From NCBI RefSeq assembly GCF_014251795.1, contig NZ_CP059201.1, positions 62,001 to 126,000 on the forward strand: DNA of 64,000 bases. The letters are read 5' to 3'. The notes beneath the pieces are model-generated. The model saw only the letters and a list, made by a program, of their open reading frames with translations, searched no databases and was not told where the DNA came from. A program made the position numbers and the translations under genes. This DNA comes from Blattabacterium cuenoti. Lineage in GTDB: Bacteria > Bacteroidota > Bacteroidia > Flavobacteriales > Blattabacteriaceae. Positions 53,735 to 62,227 of the stretch are shown here, one piece after another (position 1 is the first letter of the stretch; each line of letters opens with the position of its first letter).

Positions 53735-55609
53735 TTAACGATTCATATGAATAAGCAAAATACTTAGATCTGAAGGAGATATTCCACTAATTCTTGAAGC
53801 TTGAGCTAATGATATGGGACGATAATAATCCAATTTTTCTCTTGCTTCTGAAGAAAGAGATTGAATTGATTTGTAATCGAAATTATTCGGTATTTTAAGA
53901 TTTTCTAATTTTAATAATTTTTTTGCATTTTTTTCTTCTCTGTCTATGTATCCCTTATATTTGATCCGAATGGAAACTTGTTCCAAAATTTCTTTAGAAA
54001 AATCATTTTTTTTAATTTCCTGCATTAAAAATGGTATAGATATGATATCTTGAAGATCGATTTCAGAACGAGATAAAATATTTTCTATTTTTTGATTATG
54101 TAAGATCTTAGGAGATTTTTTAGCACATAAAATAGGATTTATAGTTGTTGGATCAAAATTTTTATTTTGAAATAAATACATACATTTTTTTATTTTAGAT
54201 TTCTTTTTATTTAGTAATACCATTTTTTTTTCTGAAATTAAACCGATGTTGTATCCAATTGGAGTTAATCTTTCATCCGCATTATCTTGTCGTAATAACA
54301 TTCTATATTCAGCTCTCGAAGTGAACATTCTGTATGGCTCTTTTGTTCCTTTTGTTATCAAATCATCTATTAAAACTCCAATGTAAGACTGATTTCTTTT
54401 TAGAATCAATGGTTCTTTATTATGAATTTTTAAATGAACATTAATTCCTGCTATTAATCCTTGTGCAGCAGCTTCTTCATATCCAGTTGTTCCATTAATT
54501 TGTCCAGCAAAAAAAAGGTTTTCTATAATTTTGCTTTCTAAAGTAGGTTTTAATTGTTCTGGTGGAAAATAATCGTATTCAATAGCATATCCAGGCTTCA
54601 ATATTTTTACATTTTCAAAACCAGAAATTTTTTTTAAAGATTTATATTGTATTTCTTCTGGAAAAGAAGTGGAAAATCCATTAACATATACTTCTACGGT
54701 ATCCCATCCTTCTGGTTCAACAAAAATCGTATGTTCTTTTTTATCTGAAAATCGAAATACTTTTTCTTCTATAGAAGGACAATATCTAGGACTAACTCCT
54801 TGAATAGATCCTGTATAAGATGGAGAAAAATTGAAATGATGACGTATAAAATCATGTACTTTTTGATTTGTATAAGTGATGTAACATTTTTTTTGTTTTT
54901 CCAATTTATTTGTGTTCCAAAAAAAGGAAAATTTTTTTGGTTCTTCATCTCCATTTTGAGATTTCATTTTTTCGTAATTTAAAGAACGTCCATCTACTCT
55001 TGGCGATGTTCCTGTTTTCATTCTTCCAAATCGGAATCCAAAATTTTCAGTTAATTGTTCCGTTATCCCTCTTACTTCTTGTTCCGCAATTCTTCCTCCA
55101 TTAATTTTATTTTTTCCAATATGAATTTTTCCATTTAAAAAAGTACCATTGGTAAGTACAACTGCTTTCCCTTTAATTTTTACACCAAAAGAAGTTTTTA
55201 CTCCTTGTATTTTATGTTTTTTCATTATTAAAGATATTACTGTATCTTGATATAAATCTAATTGAGTATTTTTTTCCAGAAATAATCTCCAATAATAAGA
55301 AAATAATTTTCTATCACATTGAGCTCTAGGACTCCACATAGCAGGCCCTTTAGATTTATTTAACATTCTAAATTGAATTGTACTGTGGTCGGCAATTATT
55401 CCTGAATAACCACCTAAAGCATCTATTTCTCGAATCATTTGACCTTTCGCTATTCCTCCTATAGCTGGATTACATGACATTTGACCTATAGTTTGTAAAT
55501 TTGTAGTGATGAGCAAAGTTTTAGAACCCATGTTAGAAGATGCAGATGCCGCTTCAACACCAGCATGTCCGCCTCCAACTACAATCACATCATATATATC
55601 TGAAAACAT
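53735..55609 (-). CDS. mnmG: tRNA uridine 5-carboxymethylaminomethyl enzyme MnmG
   Basis: FAD enzyme that with MnmE modifies wobble uridine 34, the same base thiolated by MnmA. The 624-residue protein has the FAD motif VIVVGGGHAGVEAA, the signature SCNPAIGGIAKGQMIREIDALGG, and GTTGYEEAAAQGLIAG. The C-terminal helical domain ends ISPSDLSILLIHMNR. ybeY lies upstream, eight bases away, in the same orientation. Confidence 0.95.
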   Translation of the reverse strand: MFSDIYDVIVVGGGHAGVEAASASSNMGSKTLLITTNLQTIGQMSCNPAIGGIAKGQMIREIDALGGYSGIIADHSTIQFRMLNKSKGPAMWSPRAQCDRKLFSYYWRLFLEKNTQLDLYQDTVISLIMKKHKIQGVKTSFGVKIKGKAVVLTNGTFLNGKIHIGKNKINGGRIAEQEVRGITEQLTENFGFRFGRMKTGTSPRVDGRSLNYEKMKSQNGDEEPKKFSFFWNTNKLEKQKKCYITYTNQKVHDFIRHHFNFSPSYTGSIQGVSPRYCPSIEEKVFRFSDKKEHTIFVEPEGWDTVEVYVNGFSTSFPEEIQYKSLKKISGFENVKILKPGYAIEYDYFPPEQLKPTLESKIIENLFFAGQINGTTGYEEAAAQGLIAGINVHLKIHNKEPLILKRNQSYIGVLIDDLITKGTKEPYRMFTSRAEYRMLLRQDNADERLTPIGYNIGLISEKKMVLLNKKKSKIKKCMYLFQNKNFDPTTINPILCAKKSPKILHNQKIENILSRSEIDLQDIISIPFLMQEIKKNDFSKEILEQVSIRIKYKGYIDREEKNAKKLLKLENLKIPNNFDYKSIQSLSSEAREKLDYYRPISLAQASRISGISPSDLSILLIHMNR

Positions 55610-55616
55610 GATTTTT

Positions 55617-56039
55617 TTAAAATTGAAATAAATTTAAATAAAAATCTTCTTTTTTTTTCATAAGTTTTTTATCCATATGATTGTGGTCATCATATCCCAA
55701 AAAATGTAATACAGCATGGATCATGACACGTTTTAATTCAGATAAAAAAAATTGATTCCATTCTTTAGAATTTTCATAAACACGATCAACACTAATAAAT
55801 ACATCTCCTGAAATATGTCGATTAACAGAATAATTAAAAGCAAGTACATCTGTATAGAAATTTTTTTTCAAATATTTTTGATTCATATATAAAAGAAAAT
55901 CATCATGACAAAAAATATAGTTAATATTTCCAATATACATACCTTCATTATTTAGTAAAATACATATCTCCTTAATAAAAAAAGATTTTTTTTTTAGAAA
56001 ATCAAAATTAGAAATTTCATAAAATAATTTAATCATCAT
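55617..56039 (-). CDS. ybeY: Endoribonuclease YbeY (rRNA maturation)
   Basis: Metal-dependent RNase for 16S rRNA 3' end maturation and ribosome quality control. In the 140-residue protein the zinc region is MIHAVLHFLGYDDHNH, with His residues spaced as HxxxH and a third His close behind; the spacing to the third His is one longer than the classical HxxxHxxxxxH. The remainder (TDVLAFNYSVNRHISGDVFIS) is typical. ATG 56039 or the next ATG 56036 could be used. Confidence 0.9.
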   Translation of the reverse strand: MMIKLFYEISNFDFLKKKSFFIKEICILLNNEGMYIGNINYIFCHDDFLLYMNQKYLKKNFYTDVLAFNYSVNRHISGDVFISVDRVYENSKEWNQFFLSELKRVMIHAVLHFLGYDDHNHMDKKLMKKKEDFYLNLFQF

Positions 56040-56078
56040 AAAATAAAATTTTTATTTTAGAAAAGTTTTTTATAAATT

Positions 56079-56804
56079 GTGTACATTTTGATAAAAACAA
56101 AAACAATTCCCAACATATTCACTTTATTTAATTTATTTTGTGGATGTGTATCTATAATATTATTACAATATAAAAATTTTAATTATTCCGCTATTTTTAC
56201 TTTATTTTCAATAATTTTTGATTTTTTAGATGGTTTTTTTTCTAGATTAATAAAAAATAAAAATTTATTTGGAAAGGAATTGGATTCTTTAGCAGATATG
56301 GTTTCTTTTGGAGTTGTTCCATCTATTATAGTTTTTTTTTTATTGGAAAAAAAAATTATGATTCCATTTATTGAGTATTCTTCCTTTTTGATTTCCATTT
56401 TTTCTGCATTGCGTTTAGCTGAATTCAATGTGACTCCTCGTAAGAATAATTATGTTATAGGACTAACAACACCCGTGAATACTTTATTCTTTTCTTCTTT
56501 ATCTATTGTCATTACAAATCATACTATTTTTTTTATCGATAAGAAAATCATAAACATTTATATTATTACAATGTTTTTGATGATATTGTTGTCCTGTTAT
56601 CTCTTAATATCTAAGATAACAATGCTTAGTTTTCATTTTGAAAATTTCTCTTGGAAAAAGAATAAAATACGTTATGTTTTTTTATTGATTAGTACATTTC
56701 TTTTATTAACTTTACATATAACAGCTTTACCATGTATTGTTATTTTTTATATAATTACCTCAATTTATTTTCATAATACATTAAAAAAAAAAATTCATAA
56801 CTAA
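56079..56804 (+). CDS. pssA: CDP-diacylglycerol-serine O-phosphatidyltransferase
   Basis: Makes phosphatidylserine, precursor of phosphatidylethanolamine. The CDP-alcohol phosphotransferase motif is FDFLDGFFSRLI then GKELDSLADMVSFG, with the usual Ala replaced by Ser. The 241-residue protein has about seven membrane helices. No ATG is available at the N-terminus: GTG at 56079 or TTG at 56088 must start it. The stop and the next ATG share a base (TAATG), so translation is coupled. Confidence 0.9.
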   Translation: MYILIKTKTIPNIFTLFNLFCGCVSIILLQYKNFNYSAIFTLFSIIFDFLDGFFSRLIKNKNLFGKELDSLADMVSFGVVPSIIVFFLLEKKIMIPFIEYSSFLISIFSALRLAEFNVTPRKNNYVIGLTTPVNTLFFSSLSIVITNHTIFFIDKKIINIYIITMFLMILLSCYLLISKITMLSFHFENFSWKKNKIRYVFLLISTFLLLTLHITALPCIVIFYIITSIYFHNTLKKKIHN

Positions 56805-57571
56805 TGAAATTAAAACTTTATCGTCCTGTTTGTTTTTTTGATATAGAAGCAACAGGAATTAACATAGGAAAAGATAGAATTATAGAAATATCTATATTAA
56901 AAATATTTCCTAATGAAGAACAAGAAGATAAAACCTGGTTAATTTATCCGGAAATACCTATTCCTCCTCAATCAACAGCAATTCATGGCATTAGAGATGA
57001 AGATGTGAAAGGAAAACTTCCATTTAAAGATGTAGCTTTTTCTATTTTTAAAATGATCGAAAATACAGATTTAGCAGGATATAACTCTAATAGATTTGAT
57101 ATTCCAATTTTAGCAGAGGAAATGCTTCGTGCAGGAATATCTTTTGACATTAAAAAACATAGAACTATAGATGTTCAAGTTATTTTTCATAAAATGGAAC
57201 CTAGAACTCTTTCTGCTGCTTATAAATATTACTGTAATAAAGATCTTATAAAAGCTCATAGTTCAAAATCTGATACATTTGCTACATACGAAATATTATT
57301 AGCACAATTAGAAAAATATGAAAAATTAAAAAAAGACATCAAAAGTCTCAATCAATTTTCTCATCAGAAAAATATAGCAGATCTTGCTGGATTTGTAAAA
57401 ATAGATGATGAGGGAAATGAAATATTCAATTTTGGAAAATACAAAGGAGAAAAAGTTTTTGAAATCTTTGAAAAAGATCCAAACTATTATGGGTGGATAC
57501 AAAATTCAGATTTTCCTTTGTATACAAAGAAAATATTAACAGGAATTAAACTAAAAAAATTTAACAAATGA
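56804..57571 (+). CDS. DnaQ-like 3'-5' exonuclease with ExoX-type C-terminus
   Basis: A 255-residue DEDDh exonuclease. Exo I is FFDIEATGINIGKDRIIEIS, Exo II is GYNSNRFDIPIL and Exo III is HSSKSDTFATYEIL. The C-terminal part (from FNFGKYKGEKVFEIFEKDPNYYGWI) matches the domain found behind exonucleases of the ExoX type. It could be the proofreading epsilon subunit of DNA polymerase III or a repair exonuclease; the C-terminal domain points somewhat to the latter. Overlaps pssA by one base. Confidence 0.85.
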   Translation: MKLKLYRPVCFFDIEATGINIGKDRIIEISILKIFPNEEQEDKTWLIYPEIPIPPQSTAIHGIRDEDVKGKLPFKDVAFSIFKMIENTDLAGYNSNRFDIPILAEEMLRAGISFDIKKHRTIDVQVIFHKMEPRTLSAAYKYYCNKDLIKAHSSKSDTFATYEILLAQLEKYEKLKKDIKSLNQFSHQKNIADLAGFVKIDDEGNEIFNFGKYKGEKVFEIFEKDPNYYGWIQNSDFPLYTKKILTGIKLKKFNK

Positions 57572-57583
57572 ATTACACTTATT

Positions 57584-59431
57584 TTATTCTTGAATCAGGT
57601 CTTTAAATCTCATTGAGATAAAATTTGTAAGATCTTTCCCATACAGTAACCCTTTGGATAATAAGGTCAAATTCAAAGCTTCTTGTATAATTGTTTTTCT
57701 TTTTTCTTCTGACATTTCTTTTAATATTTTTTTCATCAAAACATGATTTGCATTGATAATCAACTGATAATATTTATCTTTTTCTACTATATCTTTTCCT
57801 ATAGTAGAGTTCATTTCTCTTATTCTTCTTAAAAATTCTGGAATCACTATCATAAAAGGATTTTCTTTTATAGGTAAATCTTCTAATTTTATGGAAAATT
57901 GTAAATTTTCCATGAGATGAGACTCAATCAAATTTTTTAAATCTTGTTTTTCTTTTTCAGAAAGATCTGAATTAATTTTTTTTTCTTTTTTAGAAACAAT
58001 CAATTTATCAATATGATCTGAATCCACTCGTACAAAACAAATATCTTGATAAGACAATTCTAATTTCTGTATTAAATGAACTGAAAGTGGACTATCCAAA
58101 ATTAAAACTTCATAAAATCTATCTTTTGCATATTGAATATAACTATATTGTTTTTCTCGATCAGAAGAATAAAGAAAAACAATTTTACCTTCTTTATTTT
58201 TTTGATATTCTTTAATTTTATTTTTTAATTCTTCTAATGTAAAATAATTTTTATCTACAGTATGAAAAATAAAAAATTTGATAGCTTTATCAAAAAAATT
58301 TTGTGTACTAATCATCCCATATTCTATTATGATTTTTATATCTTTCCATTTATTTTGAAAATCTTCCCTATTTTTTCGGAACATAGCATCTAGTTTATCA
58401 GCTACTTTTCTAGTTATATATTTAGATATATTTTTAACAGATGGATCAGATTGTAAATGAGAACGTGATACGTTCAGAGGAATATCTGTAGAATCTATAA
58501 CTCCTCTTAATAAACTAAGAAAATCTGGAACTACTCCTTCTAAATTATCTGTAATATAAACCTGATTTTGATACAAATGAATTTTTTCTTTTTGTATATC
58601 TATTTTTTTTTCTATTTTAGGGAAATATAAAATTCCCGTTAGATGAAAAGGATGATCTATATTTAGATGGATCCAAAATAAGGGGTCTTCTAATTGATTT
58701 GTATATAATTCATGATAAAAATCTAAATAATTTTTATCGTTTAACTGAATTGGATTTTTTTTCCAGGTTGGATGAATATTATTAATAACAATTTCTTTTT
58801 CTTGATTATCCTGTTTTGATGATAAACAGATTTTTACAGACATGAATTTACAATACTTATGTAATAATTTTAAAATATAATCGTACTCTAAAAATTTTTT
58901 ACTCTCTTCATTAATAGATAGAATTATTTCAGTTCCTCTATCTCTTTTTTCAATTTCTTTCATGATGAAATTTGGATCCCCTTCACAAGACCAAAATATG
59001 GATGATGCATTTTTTTTATAAGATTGAGTAAATATTATAACTTTATTTGATACCATAAAAGAAGAATAAAATCCTAACCCAAAATGGCCAATAATATTAG
59101 AATCTTTTAAATTTTTGTACTTTTTAATAAATTCTTCAGCTCCAGAAAAAGCTATTTGATTAATATATTTATTCACTTCTTCTTGAGTCATACCTATTCC
59201 ATTGTCCAAAATATGAAGTGTACTATTTTTCTGATCTATGATAATTTTAACTTGAAAATTATCAACAATATCATATAAATTTTCTAGTTTAATTAAAGTT
59301 TTTAATTTTACAACAGCATCTACAGCATTAGAAACTAATTCACGTAAAAAAACCTCTTGATCTGAATAAAGAAATTTTTTAATAATAGGAAAAATATTAT
59401 CTGAAGTAACACTAATTTTATTTTTATTCAT
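57584..59431 (-). CDS. htpG: Hsp90 chaperone HtpG
   Basis: ATP-dependent chaperone, 615 residues from ATG 59431. The GHKL ATPase motifs are ELVSNAVDAVVKLK, HILDNGIGMTQEE and IGHFGLGFYSSFMV; the middle-domain Arg is in PLNVSRSHLQSD. A frame from TTG 59449 would add six residues, but that TTG is inside a -7 box, so ATG 59431 is chosen. It follows ftsY in orientation only; a separate promoter is likely. Confidence 0.94.
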   Translation of the reverse strand: MNKNKISVTSDNIFPIIKKFLYSDQEVFLRELVSNAVDAVVKLKTLIKLENLYDIVDNFQVKIIIDQKNSTLHILDNGIGMTQEEVNKYINQIAFSGAEEFIKKYKNLKDSNIIGHFGLGFYSSFMVSNKVIIFTQSYKKNASSIFWSCEGDPNFIMKEIEKRDRGTEIILSINEESKKFLEYDYILKLLHKYCKFMSVKICLSSKQDNQEKEIVINNIHPTWKKNPIQLNDKNYLDFYHELYTNQLEDPLFWIHLNIDHPFHLTGILYFPKIEKKIDIQKEKIHLYQNQVYITDNLEGVVPDFLSLLRGVIDSTDIPLNVSRSHLQSDPSVKNISKYITRKVADKLDAMFRKNREDFQNKWKDIKIIIEYGMISTQNFFDKAIKFFIFHTVDKNYFTLEELKNKIKEYQKNKEGKIVFLYSSDREKQYSYIQYAKDRFYEVLILDSPLSVHLIQKLELSYQDICFVRVDSDHIDKLIVSKKEKKINSDLSEKEKQDLKNLIESHLMENLQFSIKLEDLPIKENPFMIVIPEFLRRIREMNSTIGKDIVEKDKYYQLIINANHVLMKKILKEMSEEKRKTIIQEALNLTLLSKGLLYGKDLTNFISMRFKDLIQE

Positions 59432-59446
59432 TTGTAAGAAATTTAT

Positions 59447-59454
59447 CAAAAGTA
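59447..59454 (-). promoter_or_regulatory. Candidate -7 box for htpG
   Basis: On the minus strand the bases read TACTTTTG, matching TAnnTTTG, 15 bases before the ATG at 59431. There is no clear TTG at -33. The box would give a leader of roughly ten bases. Confidence 0.4.
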
Positions 59455-59483
59455 GGACTATAACTCATATTATGAAAATAATG

Positions 59484-60404
59484 TCATTTTTTTTTCAAAA
59501 ATAAAGAATCAACAAATTTTTTTCTATCAAATACTTTTAAATCTTGTATTTTTTCTCCTATTCCTAAATATTGGATAGGAATTTTAAATTGATCCATTAT
59601 TCCTATCACTACTCCTCCTTTAGCAGTACCTTCTATTTTGGTTAAAATAATAGAGGAAATTTTAACAAAATGAGTAAATTTTTTTACCTGTTCAAAAGCA
59701 TTTTGACCAATTGTAGCATCTAAAACGAGTATAATTTCATTAGGAGATTCAGGTATTATTTTTTTCATAACTCTACTCATTTTAGAAAGTTCTTCCATAA
59801 GACTGATTCTATTTTGCAATCTTCCAGCTGTATCAATTAGTACAACATCTTTTTTTTTATTTTTTGCAGATTGTAAAGTATCATATGCCACAGATGCTGG
59901 ATCCGCAGACATATGTTGTTTAATTAAAGGAACTTCAGCCTTATTTGCCCATATTTCAAGTTGATTAATAGCCGCAGCTCTAAATGTATCTGCAGCACCT
60001 ATCATAACATGAAAACCTTTTTTCTTTAAAAGAAAAGCTAATTTTCCAATTGTTGTTGTTTTTCCTACCCCATTCACTCCAACTATAAGTATGACATATG
60101 GTCTTTGACTTTCATTGATTTTTTCTTCTAAAGATATGTTTTCAATATTGGTAAAAAGATTTTCAATCTCTTTTTTAAGAAAATTAAATAGATTTTGCGA
60201 ATCTTTATATTTTTTTATTTCTTTTTCTAAATTAGAGATAATTTTTATGGTAGTTTTTGTTCCTACATCTGCAGATAATAAAATTTCTTCTATATGGTCA
60301 ACAACATTGATATCTATTTTTGATTTCTTCAAGAATAGATTTTTAATTTTTGAGAAAAAAGATATTCTAGTTTTTTTGAATTCGTTATTCAACGTTTGAT
60401 TCAT
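59484..60404 (-). CDS. ftsY: Signal recognition particle receptor FtsY
   Basis: GTPase that docks SRP-ribosome complexes at the membrane. The 306-residue protein consists of the N and G domains only, without the acidic A domain of E. coli. G motifs are GVNGVGKTTTIGKLA, DTFRAAAINQLEIW, DTAGRLQN and TKIEGTAKGG. It is the fourth gene of rpmB-rpmG-DUF4295-ftsY, the standard Bacteroidota order. Confidence 0.95.
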   Translation of the reverse strand: MNQTLNNEFKKTRISFFSKIKNLFLKKSKIDINVVDHIEEILLSADVGTKTTIKIISNLEKEIKKYKDSQNLFNFLKKEIENLFTNIENISLEEKINESQRPYVILIVGVNGVGKTTTIGKLAFLLKKKGFHVMIGAADTFRAAAINQLEIWANKAEVPLIKQHMSADPASVAYDTLQSAKNKKKDVVLIDTAGRLQNRISLMEELSKMSRVMKKIIPESPNEIILVLDATIGQNAFEQVKKFTHFVKISSIILTKIEGTAKGGVVIGIMDQFKIPIQYLGIGEKIQDLKVFDRKKFVDSLFLKKK

Positions 60405-60423
60405 TTGTTAAAAACATTATAAT

Positions 60424-60591
60424 TCATTTTTTTTTTGTAAAAAAAACCTTAGTCTCTTCATAAGGAATCATTTTATTTTCAAAAGTATAATAACCTGATT
60501 TTTTAGATTTCATTATTTTTATGGCTAAAGTCATTTTTTTTGAACTTTTTTTTTCTTTCTTGTCAACTACTTTTTTAGATATTTTAGACAT
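60424..60591 (-). CDS. DUF4295 family small basic protein
   Basis: A 55-residue Lys-rich protein. The middle reads MTLAIKIMKSKKSGYYTF and the end ETKVFFTKKK, matching the DUF4295 pattern (AIKMVKSPKSGAYTF, ending in a Lys cluster) known from Bacteroidota between rpmG and ftsY. The start codon is immediately next to the rpmG stop. Function is unknown; a ribosome-linked role is inferred from the neighbours. A run of ten A occurs near the 3' end. Confidence 0.82.
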   Translation of the reverse strand: MSKISKKVVDKKEKKSSKKMTLAIKIMKSKKSGYYTFENKMIPYEETKVFFTKKK

Positions 60592-60774
60592 TTATTTAAT
60601 TTCTTTATGAATTGTATATTTTCTTAATATTGGATTATATTTTCTTAATTCCATTCTATTTGGATTATTCTTTTTATTTTTTGTTGTCACGTATCTAGAA
60701 CAACCAGAGATTCCAGTTTTTTTTTGTTCAGAACATTCTAATATGACTTGTATTCTATTTCCTTTTTTTGCCAT
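60592..60774 (-). CDS. rpmG: 50S ribosomal protein L33 (bL33)
   Basis: A 60-residue ribosomal protein: [16 protein letters not shown], then [20 protein letters not shown] and [15 protein letters not shown]. Only two Cys are left (in LECSE and SGCSR), so the four-Cys zinc ribbon of some bL33 proteins is absent. Lies between rpmB (ten-base gap) and the DUF4295 gene (no gap). Confidence 0.95.
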   Translation of the reverse strand: MAKKGNRIQVILECSEQKKTGISGCSRYVTTKNKKNNPNRMELRKYNPILRKYTIHKEIK

Positions 60775-60784
60775 TGTTAAAATT

Positions 60785-61015
60785 TTAATTTATTTTATAT
60801 TTAAAACGTTTTAAAACCTTTTCGATTCCTATTTTATTAATAAGTTTTACAGTAGAAACGCAAATTTTTAAAGTGATCCATTTTTTTTCTTTTGTTAAAA
60901 AAAAGCGTTTTTTACATAAATTAATGTTGAAACGACGTTTTCTCTTATTATTAGCATGAGAAATTTTGTTTCCTATCATTACTTTTTTTCCTGTCAATTC
61001 ACAAATTTTTGACAT
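60785..61015 (-). CDS. rpmB: 50S ribosomal protein L28 (bL28)
   Basis: A 76-residue ribosomal protein with the typical start [24 protein letters not shown] and the [15 protein letters not shown] segment. It heads the rpmB-rpmG-DUF4295-ftsY run. Just upstream is a GC-enriched sequence that can fold (61034-61077), a candidate regulatory leader. Confidence 0.95.
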   Translation of the reverse strand: MSKICELTGKKVMIGNKISHANNKRKRRFNINLCKKRFFLTKEKKWITLKICVSTVKLINKIGIEKVLKRFKYKIN

Positions 61016-61033
61016 AACTATTTTTTTTTTAAC

Positions 61034-61077
61034 TTGCCAATGTGAGTCCGTATCAACGAAAACGAATTCGGATGCAA
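61034..61077 (-). promoter_or_regulatory. Foldable leader upstream of rpmB
   Basis: On the minus strand TTGC and TCCG (61077-61069) can pair with CGGA and GCAA (61050-61034), making two stacked stems with a nine-base bulge on one side and an 18-base loop. This patch has clearly more G/C than the surrounding spacer, which suggests selection. It ends 18 bases from the rpmB start, the usual place for an autoregulatory ribosomal-protein leader. The opposite strand, ahead of yebC, could fold too. Confidence 0.4.
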
Positions 61078-61122
61078 AATTTAAATATAGGAATATAAAA
61101 TATAAAAGACAAAAGATATTTC

Positions 61123-61833
61123 ATGTCAGGACATAGCAAATGGTCAAATATACAACATAGAAAATCGAATCAAGACTTCAAAAAATCTAAAAAATTTTCT
61201 AAAATTATTAAAGAAATTTCTGTAGCAGTAAAAGAATCAGGAACAAATAGTTATCGTTTTAAAAATGCAGTTTTAAATGCTAAATCAGTCAATATTCCTA
61301 AAAGAACTATAGACAAAGCTGTAGAAAAAGCTTTGCAAGCTAAAAAAAATAATTATAGGAACTTAAATATAGAAGGACTGATTCACGGTATCAGTCTAAT
61401 TCTAGAATGTATAACGGATAATAGTATTCGAACAACTTCAAATATAAGAATACTTTTTAATAAAAATGGAGGAAGATTATGTAATAATGGAGAATTAATT
61501 CATTTTTTTCATAAAATGGGTATTTTTTATATAGAAAAAAAAGATATTCGTTATATCATGGATGATTTTGAACTTATGACAATAGATTTTGGAGCTAAAA
61601 ATTTTGTAAAAAATGATAATATGATCTACTTATATACAGATTTTGAATATTTTGGATCTATGAAAAATAATTTAGAAAAGTTAAAAATATTCCATAAATA
61701 TAAAATAGAATATATACCTAAACAGATCAAATATATTTCAGAAGAAAGTCAGAGTAAAGTTTTAGACTTTATTGAAAAACTTTATCTTAATGAAGATGTA
61801 GAAAATATTTACTCAAATATAAATAAAAAGTAG
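61123..61833 (+). CDS. yebC: YebC/PmpR family regulator or translation factor
   Basis: A 236-residue protein with the typical start MSGHSKWSNIQHRKSNQDFKKSK, then KSVNIPKRTIDKAVEKAL and NKNGGRLCNNGEL. The family is described as transcriptional regulators and more recently as helpers of translation through difficult sequences. The C-terminus (from KNDNMIYLYTDFEYF) is less conserved. The stop codon (61831-61833) lies within the first helix of the RNase P RNA. Confidence 0.9.
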   Translation: MSGHSKWSNIQHRKSNQDFKKSKKFSKIIKEISVAVKESGTNSYRFKNAVLNAKSVNIPKRTIDKAVEKALQAKKNNYRNLNIEGLIHGISLILECITDNSIRTTSNIRILFNKNGGRLCNNGELIHFFHKMGIFYIEKKDIRYIMDDFELMTIDFGAKNFVKNDNMIYLYTDFEYFGSMKNNLEKLKIFHKYKIEYIPKQIKYISEESQSKVLDFIEKLYLNEDVENIYSNINKK

Positions 61834-62134
61834 AATGTCCTATCGCATTTTTTTTATTATAAAAAATGAGGAAAGTCCGGACACCGTAGAGCAACACAAT
61901 GGGTAATTCCCATCCATCGTGAGATGAGGAATAGTGCAACAGAAAGAACGTACAGAAAAATTCAGAAAAATTGCTGTAGTGAAATCATGTAAACTCTGTG
62001 TGGTGAAATGCCATGTATACCGGAAAACTGGCTTGGTTGAGACCGGGGGGTAGGCAGATTGAGATCATGGGTAACCTAGATCCTAGATAAATGATAGGTG
62101 TAAAAACAGAATCCGGCTTACAATTCTACTTTTT
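61825..62134 (+). ncRNA. rnpB: RNase P RNA
   Basis: Catalytic RNA that makes mature tRNA 5' ends. Conserved pieces are GAGGAAAGTCCGGACACC at about 61871, ACAGAAAG near 61939, and ACAGAATCCGGCTTAC near 62106, which pairs back to form P4. The outer helix P1 is a perfect 12-pair stem: AAAAAGTAGAAT (61825-61836) with ATTCTACTTTTT (62123-62134). The 5' strand includes the yebC stop, and the 3' strand ends on the base before tRNA-Ser. Exact mature ends are inferred; the 5' end may lie a few bases inside. Confidence 0.93.
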
Positions 62135-62219
62135 GGAGAGATGGCCGAGAGGATTAAGGCGCACGTCTGGAAAGCGTGTTCACAAAAAAGTGTCAAGGGT
62201 TCGAATCCCTTTCTCTCCG
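62135..62219 (+). tRNA. tRNA-Ser(GGA)
   Basis: Acceptor GGAGAGA/TCTCTCC with discriminator G at 62219. The anticodon stem CACGT/GCGTG holds loop CTGGAAA, anticodon GGA. The long variable arm (GTTCAC...GTGTC) and T-arm AGGGTTCGAATCCCT are those of a class II Ser tRNA. CCA is not encoded. It starts on the base after the RNase P RNA helix P1 and is followed at once by a run of eight T. Confidence 0.95.
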
Positions 62220-62227
62220 TTTTTTTT
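62220..62227 (+). terminator. T-run after tRNA-Ser, probable transcript end
   Basis: Eight T follow the tRNA discriminator directly. With the GC-rich T-arm and acceptor stem just upstream this can act as an intrinsic terminator for yebC-rnpB-tRNA-Ser. The last two T form part of the stop codon (62226-62228) of the convergent rmuC gene. Confidence 0.4.
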
